A stretch of DNA of 64,000 nt from Glutamicibacter uratoxydans (GCF_006539925.1 NZ_BJNY01000004.1:124001-188000); one strand, 5' to 3'; shown: positions 34,608 to 43,479, counted from the first letter of the stretch. A program made the numbers and translations. The notes: generated by a model not told the origin, from the letters alone.

Positions 34608-35393
34608 ATGATCGAATTGACGATTGACGACTCGATTGCCCGCGTGGTGCTCAATGCCCCGAAGAAGATGAACTCTTTGGACGAGGCAGCGCTGGCTGAG
34701 CTCTCCGAGGCCTTCGACAAGGCGGCAGCCGCCGTGGAAACCGGGGAAGTGCGCGCGCTGGTGCTCACTGGCGAAGGCCGCGGCTTCTGCGCCGGACGCG
34801 ACATCTCCGGCGTCAACCCGGCAGACGATGATGTCATCGGCTACCTGGAAGGCAAGGTCCAGCCGCTGCTGGAGAAAATGTCCAGCTTCCCGGCCCCGAC
34901 CTTTGCCCTCGTGCAGGGCGCCTGCTTGGGCGTGGGACTGGGCCTGGCCATCGCCACCGACGTGGTCTACGTTGCCGAGAATGCGAAGATCGGTTCGCCG
35001 TTCGCCAACCTCGGCGCAACCCTGGACTCCGGTGGACACTGGCTGTTCACCGAGCGTCTGGGGGCACACCGCACACTGGACATGATCTACACCGCCGAAC
35101 TGATCTCGGGCGCCGAAGCCGTACGCTCGGGACTGTTCTCCCGCTCCTTCCCGGCTGAAGAGCTGGCAGGGCGCGGCAACGACATCATTGCCAAGGTAGC
35201 CCAGGGAGCCACCCAGGCGTTCGTAGCTTCCAAGGAACTGGTTGCAGAGATCCGCGACCAGCGCGTGGGACTGTGGGCCTCGATGCGCAACGAGAACCGT
35301 GCCCAAGCCGCCCTGTGCGACACCGCCGACTATGCGGAAGGCTTCAAGTCCTTCCAAGAGAAGCGCAAGCCGGAATTCACCGGCAAGAAGTAG
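34608..35393 (+). CDS. paaG: Ring-1,2-epoxyphenylacetyl-CoA isomerase (PaaG-like)
   Basis: A 261-residue crotonase-fold protein. The oxyanion loop GRGFCAGRDISG and the C-terminus EGFKSFQEKRKPEFTGKK resemble PaaG. The two hydratase glutamates are absent: the equivalent blocks read CLGVGLGLAIATD and IGSPFANLG. This argues for isomerisation (epoxide to oxepin-CoA) rather than hydration. It is the last gene of the paaABCDE operon, 13 bp after paaE, and ends at a strong terminator. Confidence 0.87.
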   Translation: MIELTIDDSIARVVLNAPKKMNSLDEAALAELSEAFDKAAAAVETGEVRALVLTGEGRGFCAGRDISGVNPADDDVIGYLEGKVQPLLEKMSSFPAPTFALVQGACLGVGLGLAIATDVVYVAENAKIGSPFANLGATLDSGGHWLFTERLGAHRTLDMIYTAELISGAEAVRSGLFSRSFPAEELAGRGNDIIAKVAQGATQAFVASKELVAEIRDQRVGLWASMRNENRAQAALCDTADYAEGFKSFQEKRKPEFTGKK

Positions 35394-35400
35394 TTCAAAG

Positions 35401-35443
35401 CCACAGTGCCCGGCAATCCGATCAGGATTGCCGGGCACTGTGG
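35401..35443 (+). terminator. Terminator of the paaABCDE-paaG operon
   Basis: A perfect 19-bp stem (35401-35419 with 35425-35443) with a 5-base loop, beginning 8 bp after the paaG stop. Confidence 0.9.
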
Positions 35444-36004
35444 CATCTATGGAACATGAAGCTGCAGGATGATGCTCCGACGGTGATGGTCGGAGATCAT
35501 GTGTTGGCTGTCTCTTTTGGCTGGCGTCTTCATGATCTGAGAGCGAGTCCGAAATATTCGAGGGCGCGCTGATGAGACGCGGCTATCAAGGTGCAAAAAA
35601 GGACCGATACAGAAACGCTTCAACTCCAAAGTCTCGTGGAATCGTGTTCGCCCCACCGGGATAGTCATTCACTATAGGCGTGATTGCGCGTGAATGGATT
35701 AACAGAATTCATGAAGGTGCGAATTGACGACCAGTCTGGCGTGAATTGCAGTTTTCCACCTGCCGAACTACGCAATATTACAATGAATTTTGTAGTCGGT
35801 TGAAAATAACATGGGTTGATCCATTAACTGTGCCGAGTTCGGAACAGCAGGTGAAATGGAGTTTATGGTTCTGATCCTGTCATGGTACCTTTTCTCCCAT
35901 TGAGTGACTTAGGTCACGCGACCTGTGAGCAGCGGGCAGGGTTGTAATGAGCTGGCGTCATTTGACGTCGGTTTTTTTACTTCTCGAGCACAGGAGAACA
36001 CTAG
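35444..36004. other. Long, relatively AT-rich intergenic region before the BMP lipoprotein
   Basis: 561 bp with no convincing gene. Only two short frames are seen: 35456-35572 plus (38 codons) and 35447-35668 minus (73 codons), neither with family features. It holds a small inverted repeat (CTCCGAC/GTCGGAG, 35475-35495), a markedly AT-rich stretch (about 35640-35890), the CRP/GlxR-like site at 35903-35918, and a CGTCATTTGACG hairpin followed by seven Ts (about 35953-35975) in the probable 5' leader of the downstream gene. Confidence 0.6.
35903..35918 (+). promoter_or_regulatory. CRP/GlxR-like site upstream of the BMP lipoprotein gene
   Basis: AGTGACTTAGGTCACG matches TGTGA-NNTANN-TCACA at all core positions (GTGA..TA..TCAC). 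It lies about 20 bp before a -10-like TTGTAATG (35942-35949) and 87 bp before the ATG. Confidence 0.55.
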
Positions 36005-37027
36005 ATGGCACGTCGATTGGCTATAGCGGCAATCGCCGCTCTCGCACTTACCGGATGCAGCGCAGCCCCTCAAGCCGAACAGCCACCAAGCTCACCAGCC
36101 TCAGAGCCGATCCGCGTAGCGATGCTGTTGGCCGGCAGTTCAGACGATGGCGGTTTCATGGAATCGGGATATCGCGGCTTGCAGCGCGCCGAACTGGATC
36201 TTGGGGTGAAGATCAGCCACATCGAAGGGGTGAAGCCTGAGCAGAAGCAGCTCGAAAAGGCGCTTCGAGATCTTGGGGAGACTGGTGTCGACATGATCAT
36301 CGCCCATGGCGGGCAAAACTCGGCTGCTGCCGAGGTAGTGTCGGCCGAATACCCGCAAATTCAGTTTGTCGTGACTCAGTCAGGAGTTAAGGGTTCAAAC
36401 TTGTCCAGTTATGAAGTACTGCAGGAAGAATCTGCGTGGCTGGCTGGGGCTGCGGCCGGTTTGTTGACCGAGAGTGACGTGGTTGGCCACATGTCCGGCA
36501 TTCGACCTGTGCCTGGACTGAAAGGCAGAGCTGCTTTTGTGGACGGAGTGAAGCACACGAATCCCGGTGCAAAGGTGCTGACTAACTTTTCCGGAGACCA
36601 AGACGACGTAGCGCTGGCAAAAAAGATTGCCTTGGCTGAAATTGAAGCCGGTGCTGACAATATCTTTACCATGCTCAACGCCGGTCGGCCCGGCGTGGCT
36701 GAAGCTATGAAGGAGACGGGGAAAGCGCGGCAGTTTGGAAACGTGCGGGACTTCACCCAGGACGACCCGGAGATTTTCGTTGGATCGGCAGTTGCGGATT
36801 CAGGAGCGGCTGCGTTCTCAGCCATCGAAGATTTTGTGCAGGGCGACTACAAACCAGAACAGAGCATTCAAATCGGATTGGAAAACCCCGACGCGGTGAA
36901 GCTGACGTTGGCGCCAGATGTCCCGGAAAACGTTAAGAATGAAGTTGAAAAGCTGTCAAAGCAGATCATTGAGGACAAGATTGAAGTCAAGACGGAGTAT
37001 AACGGTCCGGAATTTGAAGTCTCCTGA
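36005..37027 (+). CDS. BMP-family substrate-binding lipoprotein
   Basis: A 340-residue Med/TmpC (BMP) family protein, a periplasmic-binding-type receptor usually for nucleosides. The lipobox is LTGC with C18. Family blocks are VAMLLAGSSDDGGFMESGYRGLQRAE, IIAHGGQNSAAAEVVSAEYPQIQFVVT, and VVGHMSGIRPVPGLKGRAAFVDGVKHTNPG. No ABC permease or ATPase is adjacent, so it is an orphan receptor or uses subunits encoded elsewhere. GGAG lies 9 bp before the start. Codon usage is less GC-rich than its neighbours. Confidence 0.86.
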   Translation: MARRLAIAAIAALALTGCSAAPQAEQPPSSPASEPIRVAMLLAGSSDDGGFMESGYRGLQRAELDLGVKISHIEGVKPEQKQLEKALRDLGETGVDMIIAHGGQNSAAAEVVSAEYPQIQFVVTQSGVKGSNLSSYEVLQEESAWLAGAAAGLLTESDVVGHMSGIRPVPGLKGRAAFVDGVKHTNPGAKVLTNFSGDQDDVALAKKIALAEIEAGADNIFTMLNAGRPGVAEAMKETGKARQFGNVRDFTQDDPEIFVGSAVADSGAAAFSAIEDFVQGDYKPEQSIQIGLENPDAVKLTLAPDVPENVKNEVEKLSKQIIEDKIEVKTEYNGPEFEVS

Positions 37028-37049
37028 ACGAATGTGACTGCCCAAAGCC

Positions 37050-37098
37050 AAAAGACGAACTGCCCTGGAGCCTATGACTTCAGGGCAGTTCGTCTTTT
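37050..37098. terminator. Bidirectional terminator (BMP lipoprotein / Lrp regulator)
   Basis: A perfect 18-bp stem (37050-37067 with 37081-37098), 13-base loop and A4/T4 ends, between convergent genes. Confidence 0.88.
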
Positions 37099-37112
37099 AT
37101 GCATAAACACTT

Positions 37113-37565
37113 TCAGCGGGTGTCAGTGTCCTCGAAAATCAGCAGCGTCTGCGTATCAAGGACCGTTGGCAGCGACTGCAGCTCCTCGAAAACCACGCGG
37201 CGAAGATCTAAATTGTCCTTGGCACGCACTAGCAGGATGACGTCGAAGTTACCGCCGACTAGGCCGATGTGATGCACCTCGGGGATCGATGCGAGGTGGT
37301 CGCGAAGCTCGCGCCACGAGTGCTGGCGCAGCTTCAAAGTGACGTAGGCGCTGGCTTTAAGGCCTGTTTTCACCGGATCAATGACCGCGGTGTAGCGGGT
37401 GATGACTCCCGCATCCTGAAGCTTGGCAATCCTCGAATAGGCATGTGCGCGGGACACGTGGACCTTCTGCGCCACGGTAGTGACGGACTGGCGGCCGTCG
37501 CTGGTGAGTTCGGCCAAGATCGCACGGTCGACATCATCCAGTTTGAGTTCCGCTTCCGCGGCCAT
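37113..37565 (-). CDS. Lrp/AsnC-family regulator, probable BkdR
   Basis: A 150-residue Lrp/AsnC protein. The winged helix-turn-helix lies at about residues 20-48 (SVTTVAQKVHVSRAHAYSRIAKLQ) and the C-terminal RAM effector domain at about 65-145 (HIGLVGGNFDVILLVRAKD). The start at 37565 has AGGAG 6 bp upstream. The frame stays open to 37610 without such a site. It is divergent from the branched-chain 2-oxoacid dehydrogenase operon, so it probably senses a branched-chain amino acid and controls that operon. This role is inferred from position. Confidence 0.85.
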   Translation of the reverse strand: MAAEAELKLDDVDRAILAELTSDGRQSVTTVAQKVHVSRAHAYSRIAKLQDAGVITRYTAVIDPVKTGLKASAYVTLKLRQHSWRELRDHLASIPEVHHIGLVGGNFDVILLVRAKDNLDLRRVVFEELQSLPTVLDTQTLLIFEDTDTR

Positions 37566-37791
37566 TGACACTCCTAAAACACGGGTCGGACGAGTCTTCG
37601 CCAAACACAAAATACTGATGCAAATCGTCTACAAGTATACGGATCTCATGCTCAACTTTCCACGATTGACGCTTTGACTGGATACAGATTGCTACTGATC
37701 CGCATAATTAGTGGCAAATGATGTTTAGGTGAAACGAGTCACGGACAATGGTGTCCTGTGCCTCCACCTGCGCCACGAAAGGTGGGAGAAC

Positions 37792-38955
37792 ATGAGCACT
37801 GACGCTACCGCAGATCGCATCTCAGAAGTCAGCCAGAAGTTCGGGATTAGCCCTGAAGATTACATGTTGCCAGCGCGCCACATGATCAACCTTCTGGATC
37901 CAGACGGCACCCTGCGTCCACAAGACCAGCAGGGCACCGAACCAGGCCACGAATACCCGTTGCCAAGCCCGGCCCGCCTTATGGAAGCCTACTCGGCTCT
38001 GGTGACCGGCCGCCGCGTCAACGACCAGAACTCGGCACTGGTTCGCCAGGGCCGCATGGCAGTGTACCCATCGAGCCACGGGCAGGAAGCCTGCCAGGTG
38101 GCGGCCGCACTGTGTCTGGAAGACGGCGACTGGCTGTTCCCTACCTACCGCGACACCGTAGCGGTTCTGACCAAGGGCGTCGCCCCAATGGAGGTCATGA
38201 CCAGCTTCCGCGGCGAGTGGCACTGTGGCTACGACCCAAAGGCCTACAACTGCGCACCGATGGCCACCCCGCTCACCACCCAGCTGCTGCACGCAGTGGG
38301 CGTGGCCCACGCCGCCAAGCTGCGCGGAGAGAACACCGTAGTTGTCGCCATGTGCGGCGACGGCGCAACCTCTGAAGGCGACTTCCACGAAGCACTGAAC
38401 TTCGCCGCGGTGTTCAACCTGCCGGTGATCTTCTTCGTGCAGAACAACAAGTACGCCATCTCCGTGCCGTTCTCCCAGCAGTCCGCCGCACCATCGCTGG
38501 CCCACAAGGCTGTCGGCTACGGCATGGCAGGCGAGCGCGTGGACGGCAACGACCTGATGGCACTGATGTCGGTCATGACCCGCGCCGTGCGCCTGGCCCG
38601 CGAAGGCAACGGCCCGCTGCTGATCGAAGCGCACACCTACCGCATGCAGGCCCACACCAACGCGGATGACGACAAGCGCTACCGCGAGGACGCCGAGGTC
38701 ATCGAATGGAAGGCCAAGGATCCGGTGACCCGCATGCAGGCCTACCTGGACGATGCAGGACTGCTCACCGAGGAAGCAGCCGCAAAGATCACCGAGGCGG
38801 CCGAAGCAGTTGCCAAGGACCTGCGCGATGGCATGAACCAGGACGCCAACACCGATCCGCGCGAGCTCTTCGAGCACGTATTCTCCACCAAGACCCCACA
38901 GCTGGCCGAGCAGCAGGCGCTGCTGGTCGACGAACTAGACCGTGAGGAGGCCTAA
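37792..38955 (+). CDS. bkdA: Branched-chain 2-oxoacid dehydrogenase E1 alpha subunit
   Basis: A 387-residue thiamine-diphosphate-dependent E1 alpha. The TPP motif starts at G189-D-G191 (GDGATSEGDFHEALNFAAVF) and ends in NN (VQNN). The YPSSHGQEACQVAAA and FPTYRDTVAVLTKG blocks, and RMQAHTNADDDKRYR near the phosphorylation-loop region, are typical. It oxidatively decarboxylates 2-oxoacids from Val, Leu and Ile. A pyruvate-type substrate cannot be excluded by sequence alone. The start at 37792 has GGGAG 4 bp upstream. Confidence 0.9.
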   Translation: MSTDATADRISEVSQKFGISPEDYMLPARHMINLLDPDGTLRPQDQQGTEPGHEYPLPSPARLMEAYSALVTGRRVNDQNSALVRQGRMAVYPSSHGQEACQVAAALCLEDGDWLFPTYRDTVAVLTKGVAPMEVMTSFRGEWHCGYDPKAYNCAPMATPLTTQLLHAVGVAHAAKLRGENTVVVAMCGDGATSEGDFHEALNFAAVFNLPVIFFVQNNKYAISVPFSQQSAAPSLAHKAVGYGMAGERVDGNDLMALMSVMTRAVRLAREGNGPLLIEAHTYRMQAHTNADDDKRYREDAEVIEWKAKDPVTRMQAYLDDAGLLTEEAAAKITEAAEAVAKDLRDGMNQDANTDPRELFEHVFSTKTPQLAEQQALLVDELDREEA

Positions 38956-38956
38956 G

Positions 38957-40036
38957 ATGACTACCACTTCGCAGGTAAACCCCAACGTCTCCGACGCTAC
39001 CGCCCGCGCAGCAGCACAGGCTGCAGCCAAGAACCAGCCGGTGACCTTCGGCAAGGCGCTGAACACTGCGCTGGCCGACGCCCTGACTGCTGAGAAGTCA
39101 GTTGTCATCTTCGGCGAGGATGTAGGAACCCTCGGCGGCGTCTTCCGCATCACCGACGGACTGACTGCACGCTTCGGCAACGAACGCTGCTTCGACACCC
39201 CGCTGGCAGAATCCGGCATCGTCGGCATGGCAGTGGGCATGGCGATGAACGGCATGCGCCCGGTTATCGAAATGCAGTTCGACGCCTTCGCCTACCCTGC
39301 CTTCGAGCAGATCAACTCGCATGTGGCAAAGATGCGCAACCGCACCCAGGGCCGCCTGCCGCTGCCAATGGTCATCCGCATTCCTTACGCCGGTGGCGTG
39401 GGCGGCGTGGAGCACCACTGCGACTCCTCCGAGGCCTACTACTCGCACACCCCGGGTCTGAAGGTCTTCACCCCTTCCACCGTGGCAGACGCCTACCTGA
39501 TGCTGCGCGAAGCCATCGACTCTGAGGATCCGGTGATCTTCTTCGAACCGAAGAAGCTGTACTGGTCCAAGGAACAGGTTGATCTGGAAGCTCTGGCAGC
39601 CGAGTACGAGGCACGCAAGGCCGCCAAGACCGAGGGCGTTGCACGCATCGCCCGCGCCGGCAAGGACGCCACCTTGATCACCTACGGTCCGAGCGTTTCG
39701 GTGGCCATGGAAGCTGCCAAGCTGGCGGCCGAAGAAGGCATCAGCCTTGAGGTCGTGGACATCCGCACCATCGTTCCATTCGACGACGAGACCGTGAGCG
39801 CCTCGGTGCGCAAGACCGGCCGCGCGATCGTCGTGGCAGAAGCCCAGGGCTTCGCCTCGGTGGCCAGCGAAATCGTCGCCCGCGTCCAGGAGCGCTGCTT
39901 CCACTCGCTGGCGGCTCCCGTGCTGCGCGTGACCGGCTTCGACATTCCATTCCCAGCGCCAACGCTGGAAAAGTACAACCTGCCAAGCGCCGAGCGCATC
40001 TTGGACACCCTCGACCAGCTGCAGTGGGAGGCATAA
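38957..40036 (+). CDS. bkdB: Branched-chain 2-oxoacid dehydrogenase E1 beta subunit
   Basis: A 359-residue transketolase-type E1 beta. VTFGKALNTALADALTAEKSVVIFGEDVGTLGGVFRIT opens the domain, followed by RCFDTPLAESGIVGMAVGMAMNGMRPVIEMQF and a C-terminal transketolase domain. It forms the E1 heterotetramer with BkdA. AGGAGG lies 6 bp before ATG 38957 and inside the end of bkdA. The first 25 residues are an unusual Thr/Ala-rich extension. Confidence 0.92.
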   Translation: MTTTSQVNPNVSDATARAAAQAAAKNQPVTFGKALNTALADALTAEKSVVIFGEDVGTLGGVFRITDGLTARFGNERCFDTPLAESGIVGMAVGMAMNGMRPVIEMQFDAFAYPAFEQINSHVAKMRNRTQGRLPLPMVIRIPYAGGVGGVEHHCDSSEAYYSHTPGLKVFTPSTVADAYLMLREAIDSEDPVIFFEPKKLYWSKEQVDLEALAAEYEARKAAKTEGVARIARAGKDATLITYGPSVSVAMEAAKLAAEEGISLEVVDIRTIVPFDDETVSASVRKTGRAIVVAEAQGFASVASEIVARVQERCFHSLAAPVLRVTGFDIPFPAPTLEKYNLPSAERILDTLDQLQWEA

Positions 40037-40037
40037 A

Positions 40038-41450
40038 GTGGCCATCAAGACTTTCTTGCTGCCGGATCTCGGCGAAGGCCTGACCGAAGCCGAGCTGGTG
40101 CGCTGGATGATCGCCGAAGGCGACGCCGTAGCCATCGATCAGCCGATTGCCGAAGTTGAAACCGCCAAGTCGCTGGTGGAGATCCCGAGCCCCTTCGAGG
40201 GCACCGTCTCCACCCTGCACGGCGAAGCCGGCCAGATGATGTTGGTCGACGAGCCATTCTTCTCCGTCAACACCGGGGGAGAAGATGAGCCTGCTGCACC
40301 AGCCGCTGAAGCTTCCGAGGGCGCGCTGTCCTACCGTGAAGAAGAGCTCGCAGGCACCCAGGTCCCGGCCGAAGAAGAAGAGGACGAGGGTAGCGGCAAT
40401 GTGCTGATTGGCTATGGCACCAGCGCCGCCAAGAAGACCAGCCGCCGTCGCCGTCCGCGTGCAGGCATCACCACCGCCGCCGCATCTTCGGAGACCAGCA
40501 CCCAGGCAGTACGCGTCATCAACCCATTGGTGCGCAAGCTGGCCCGCGAGAACAACATTGACATCCACCAGGTCAAGGGAACCGGTCCTGACGGACTGGT
40601 CCTGCGCGGCGACGTCGAGGCGCTGATTGGCGCCGCCCCTGCAGCCGCAGCTGCGCCAGTCGCTGCTCCTGCGGCACCAGCTGCCGCCGCACCGGCTGCG
40701 GCTGTGGAACCAGCAGCAGTTGGCGGTGCAGACAAGCGCACCGGCCTGCCGGTGGCTTCCTCGCAGGTCCTGTCCGGCGTGCGCAAGACCATCGCCAATG
40801 CGATGAGCACCTCGCGCCGCGAGATCCCCGAGGCCACCGTATGGGTGGACGTGGACGTCACCAAGCTGCTGAAGCTGCGCACCAAGATCAAGGAAGCAGA
40901 AGGCCAGGCCCCGAGCATCATGGCCCTGATCTCCCGCTTCGCCGTGGCAGGCCTGCAGCGCTTCCCTGAGCTGAACAGCCGCATTGACGTGGAAGCCGAC
41001 GGCTCGCTGCGCCACACCCTGTTCAACGGCGTGAACCTGGGCTTCGCCGCCCAGACAGACCGCGGCCTGGTAGTTCCGAACGTGCGCGACGCCCACAAGC
41101 TGAACGCCAAGGAGCTCTCTGCAGAGTTCGCCCGCCTGGCTTCCGTTGCCCGTGAAGGCAAGGCAGGGGTCACCGACCTCTCCGGCAGCACCTTCACCAT
41201 CAACAACTACGGCGTGTTCAACGTGGACGGCTCCGCGGCGATCATCAACTATCCAGAGGCGGCAATCCTTGGACTGGGCCGGATCGTTGAGAAGCCATGG
41301 GTTGTCAACGGCAAGATCAAGGTCCGCTCCATCTGCGAGCTGACCCTGAGCTTCGACCACCGCGTCTGCGACGGCGGCACCGCGGCAGGCTTCCTGCGCT
41401 ACGTTGCCGACGCCATGACCGATCCTAAGTCGGCCCTGGCCTCGCTCTAA
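40038..41450 (+). CDS. bkdC: Branched-chain 2-oxoacid dehydrogenase E2 (dihydrolipoamide acyltransferase)
   Basis: A 470-residue E2. One lipoyl domain covers residues 1-75 with the lipoylated K44 in ETAKSLVEI. A charged linker and a peripheral subunit-binding domain follow at about 155-195 (VINPLVRKLARENNIDIHQVKGTG). An Ala/Pro-rich linker (about 197-230) leads to the catalytic domain (about 235-470), with the active site FDHRVCDGG near the C-terminus. The GTG start is 1 bp after the bkdB stop. The E3 gene is not in the operon, so lipoamide dehydrogenase must come from elsewhere. Confidence 0.93.
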   Translation: MAIKTFLLPDLGEGLTEAELVRWMIAEGDAVAIDQPIAEVETAKSLVEIPSPFEGTVSTLHGEAGQMMLVDEPFFSVNTGGEDEPAAPAAEASEGALSYREEELAGTQVPAEEEEDEGSGNVLIGYGTSAAKKTSRRRRPRAGITTAAASSETSTQAVRVINPLVRKLARENNIDIHQVKGTGPDGLVLRGDVEALIGAAPAAAAAPVAAPAAPAAAAPAAAVEPAAVGGADKRTGLPVASSQVLSGVRKTIANAMSTSRREIPEATVWVDVDVTKLLKLRTKIKEAEGQAPSIMALISRFAVAGLQRFPELNSRIDVEADGSLRHTLFNGVNLGFAAQTDRGLVVPNVRDAHKLNAKELSAEFARLASVAREGKAGVTDLSGSTFTINNYGVFNVDGSAAIINYPEAAILGLGRIVEKPWVVNGKIKVRSICELTLSFDHRVCDGGTAAGFLRYVADAMTDPKSALASL

Positions 41451-41460
41451 GCGGACGCCA

Positions 41461-41499
41461 CGATGCCCTCGAAACCTCCCAAAGGCTTCGAGGGCATCG
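41461..41499 (+). terminator. Terminator of the bkd operon
   Basis: A perfect 13-bp stem (41461-41473 with 41487-41499) with a 13-base loop, 11 bp after the bkdC stop. Confidence 0.85.
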
Positions 41500-41591
41500 T
41501 TCGTTAACCGGATATTTCCTAGTCACGTCAATTTTTCATAGACTGGGACGTAGTAGTTTGATGCTGTACGGCACCGGCGAGAGGAACCATC

Positions 41592-42605
41592 ATTTCCAGC
41601 GAACCCTTTGACGTCAAAAACCGCTCACTGCTGACGACCCTGCTGGTTCTTCCGCTGATCATCGTGGTGCTCACCCGGGTGTTCCTGGGCGGCTCGCTGC
41701 CGGAGATCACCGCAACCCACTGGTCCGATAGCCGCTACCCGGACGGGTTCACCGCAACGTCGGTGTTCTTCGCAGTGAACACGACTCTGAGCATCATCGG
41801 CGGCGTGCTCGGCCTGGCGGGAATCGCCCTGAGGCGCAACCCGCTGCTGATCCTTGTGCTGCTCCTGGTCGGCGGCATGACCGCGTGGACCAGTGCGGCA
41901 CTGGTCATCACCTGTGCTGTTCCCACCGCGATTGCCGGGGATCCGACGCTTGCGGATAACGGGCCATGGATCATCGCTTCGGTCCTCATGCCCTTGGTGG
42001 CGCTGGCGCCGCTGTGGCTCTCGGGGATCTTCCAAGAGTATTCGCGCCGCTCCCATGCCAAACGCAGGCAGCGAATTGCCAAGGCCCAGGGAACTGCGCC
42101 GGCTGCCAAGCAGGCCGCTCCGGCGTCATTGGCTTCAGGCGAATTCGACGAAACCGCTGCCGCGCCATGGTGGCTTTGGCTGCTGGGGGTCTTTGTCTTC
42201 GGCATGGGCCTGTTCACGCTGGCGGGGATCGACGACACAGCGGGCGGGGAAAACTGGGTCGCCCTGGTTATCAGTTTGGTCATGATCCTTGTGGTCGCCC
42301 CGGTGGTGCTGGGCATCGCGCGAATCAGGGTGACCATCAAGAACGGCAAGCTGAGAGTGTCCAGCGCGATCTTCGGCTTCCCGCTGCGCACCATCGATGC
42401 CAGCGAGATCGCCTCGGTTTCCAGTGAAGAAATCCTGCCGATGGAATGGGGCGGCTGGGGCTGGCGCTTCTTCCCGGGCGGATCGGCCGTGGTGATGAAG
42501 CGTTCCCAGGGGCTGGCCATCGAGCTGAAGGACAAGCGGCGCTTTGCGGTGACCATCCCGAATTCGGCGCAGGCGGCGGCCCAGCTGAACTCGCTGATCA
42601 AATAG
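41592..42605 (+). CDS. DUF1648 domain membrane protein; start likely ATT
   Basis: A protein of about 337 residues with DUF1648 features (first helix, then ITATHWSDSRYPDGFTA), about five helices and a C-terminal PH-like domain (ARIRVTIKNGKLRVSSAIFGFPLRTIDASEIASV). The first ATG/GTG/TTG in frame is GTG 41664, but that would cut off half of the first helix. The frame is open from 41562, and GAGAGGA (41579-41585) is correctly spaced for ATC 41589 or ATT 41592. I therefore place the start at ATT 41592. If GTG 41664 is used the protein has 313 residues. The role is unknown. Confidence 0.7.
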   Translation: MSSEPFDVKNRSLLTTLLVLPLIIVVLTRVFLGGSLPEITATHWSDSRYPDGFTATSVFFAVNTTLSIIGGVLGLAGIALRRNPLLILVLLLVGGMTAWTSAALVITCAVPTAIAGDPTLADNGPWIIASVLMPLVALAPLWLSGIFQEYSRRSHAKRRQRIAKAQGTAPAAKQAAPASLASGEFDETAAAPWWLWLLGVFVFGMGLFTLAGIDDTAGGENWVALVISLVMILVVAPVVLGIARIRVTIKNGKLRVSSAIFGFPLRTIDASEIASVSSEEILPMEWGGWGWRFFPGGSAVVMKRSQGLAIELKDKRRFAVTIPNSAQAAAQLNSLIK

Positions 42606-42609
42606 GCAG

Positions 42610-43479
42610 TTAATCCGCCGCAGGCTCGCTGCGTGCCGGACCTATGACCACCGAGCGCAGCAGTAGGCCGGCAATCACCGCGGCCGCTAAAACGTGGATA
42701 ATTCCCAGCGCCGCATAGCTGATCTGCAGGGCTTCTGGCACCTTCTGGATATGAGGGTGGGGCAGCAGGTAGGACAGGATGATCACCAGCACCCACCAGA
42801 TGATGGCAAAGATTCCCGCGGTGCGCGACCAGGACGTTTCCTTCACCTCGTGGCTCAGGGGCTGGATCTTCTGCAGCACTGCGCTGGCAAGGACCATCCA
42901 GAAGGCGGCCACCAGGAACCCGGCGGCGATGTCGCTGGGACGGTGCCATCCGCAGACTAGGGTGGCAAGGCCCGTGGCCGTGGCGAAGATCCACGCTACC
43001 GGCTGCACGGCAGGGCGCAGCCGCGGCGGGGACATGATGTACATTAATCCCATGGCCGCGGCGGCCGCCGTGGTGTGCCCCGAGGGGAATGAATTTCCGG
43101 GGGTGCCGAAGTTGAAGTCCGGGCGGTCCAGGACTGAATGCTTGAGCAGCTGGGTGGTTGCCATGGCGCCGCCGGCGGCGATGATGGCAATCAGCGCGCG
43201 CAGGAAGCTGCGGTCCCTGATCACCCGGTAGAGTAGGAAGACGGCGGCCATCGCCCCGCAGATCCACGGCAGCAGATCCAGGAATTGGCGCACCGGCTGC
43301 TGCAGCGAAGTTGAAGGCCACCACTGGGACCAGACGCCGTAGCCGACTTCGTCGGCCCACTGGCCTTCGCGCAGCCGGATGAAGAACAGGTACTCGACGG
43401 CGAACATCGACACAGCCAGCACTGCGGCCCACCACCACTGGAGATGGCGCGGGTTCAAGGCGGTTTCTGTGCTGCTCAT
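42610..43479 (-). CDS. PAP2-family membrane phosphatase
   Basis: A 289-residue membrane phosphatase of the phosphatidic acid phosphatase type 2 superfamily. The three catalytic motifs are intact: K113-HSVLDRP (KX6RP), P132-SGH135 and G177-WHRPSD183 (SRX5HX3D-type). Six to seven helices are visible. Likely substrates are lipid phosphates such as undecaprenyl diphosphate or phosphatidate. It is convergent with the DUF1648 gene (4 bp apart) and divergent from menC. Confidence 0.88.
   Translation of the reverse strand: MSSTETALNPRHLQWWWAAVLAVSMFAVEYLFFIRLREGQWADEVGYGVWSQWWPSTSLQQPVRQFLDLLPWICGAMAAVFLLYRVIRDRSFLRALIAIIAAGGAMATTQLLKHSVLDRPDFNFGTPGNSFPSGHTTAAAAAMGLMYIMSPPRLRPAVQPVAWIFATATGLATLVCGWHRPSDIAAGFLVAAFWMVLASAVLQKIQPLSHEVKETSWSRTAGIFAIIWWVLVIILSYLLPHPHIQKVPEALQISYAALGIIHVLAAAVIAGLLLRSVVIGPARSEPAAD

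Noticed and set aside
35447-35668. 73-codon minus-strand frame after paaG
   Set aside because: It has no RBS, no homology pattern and an Arg/Ser-rich composition. The region is better treated as noncoding.
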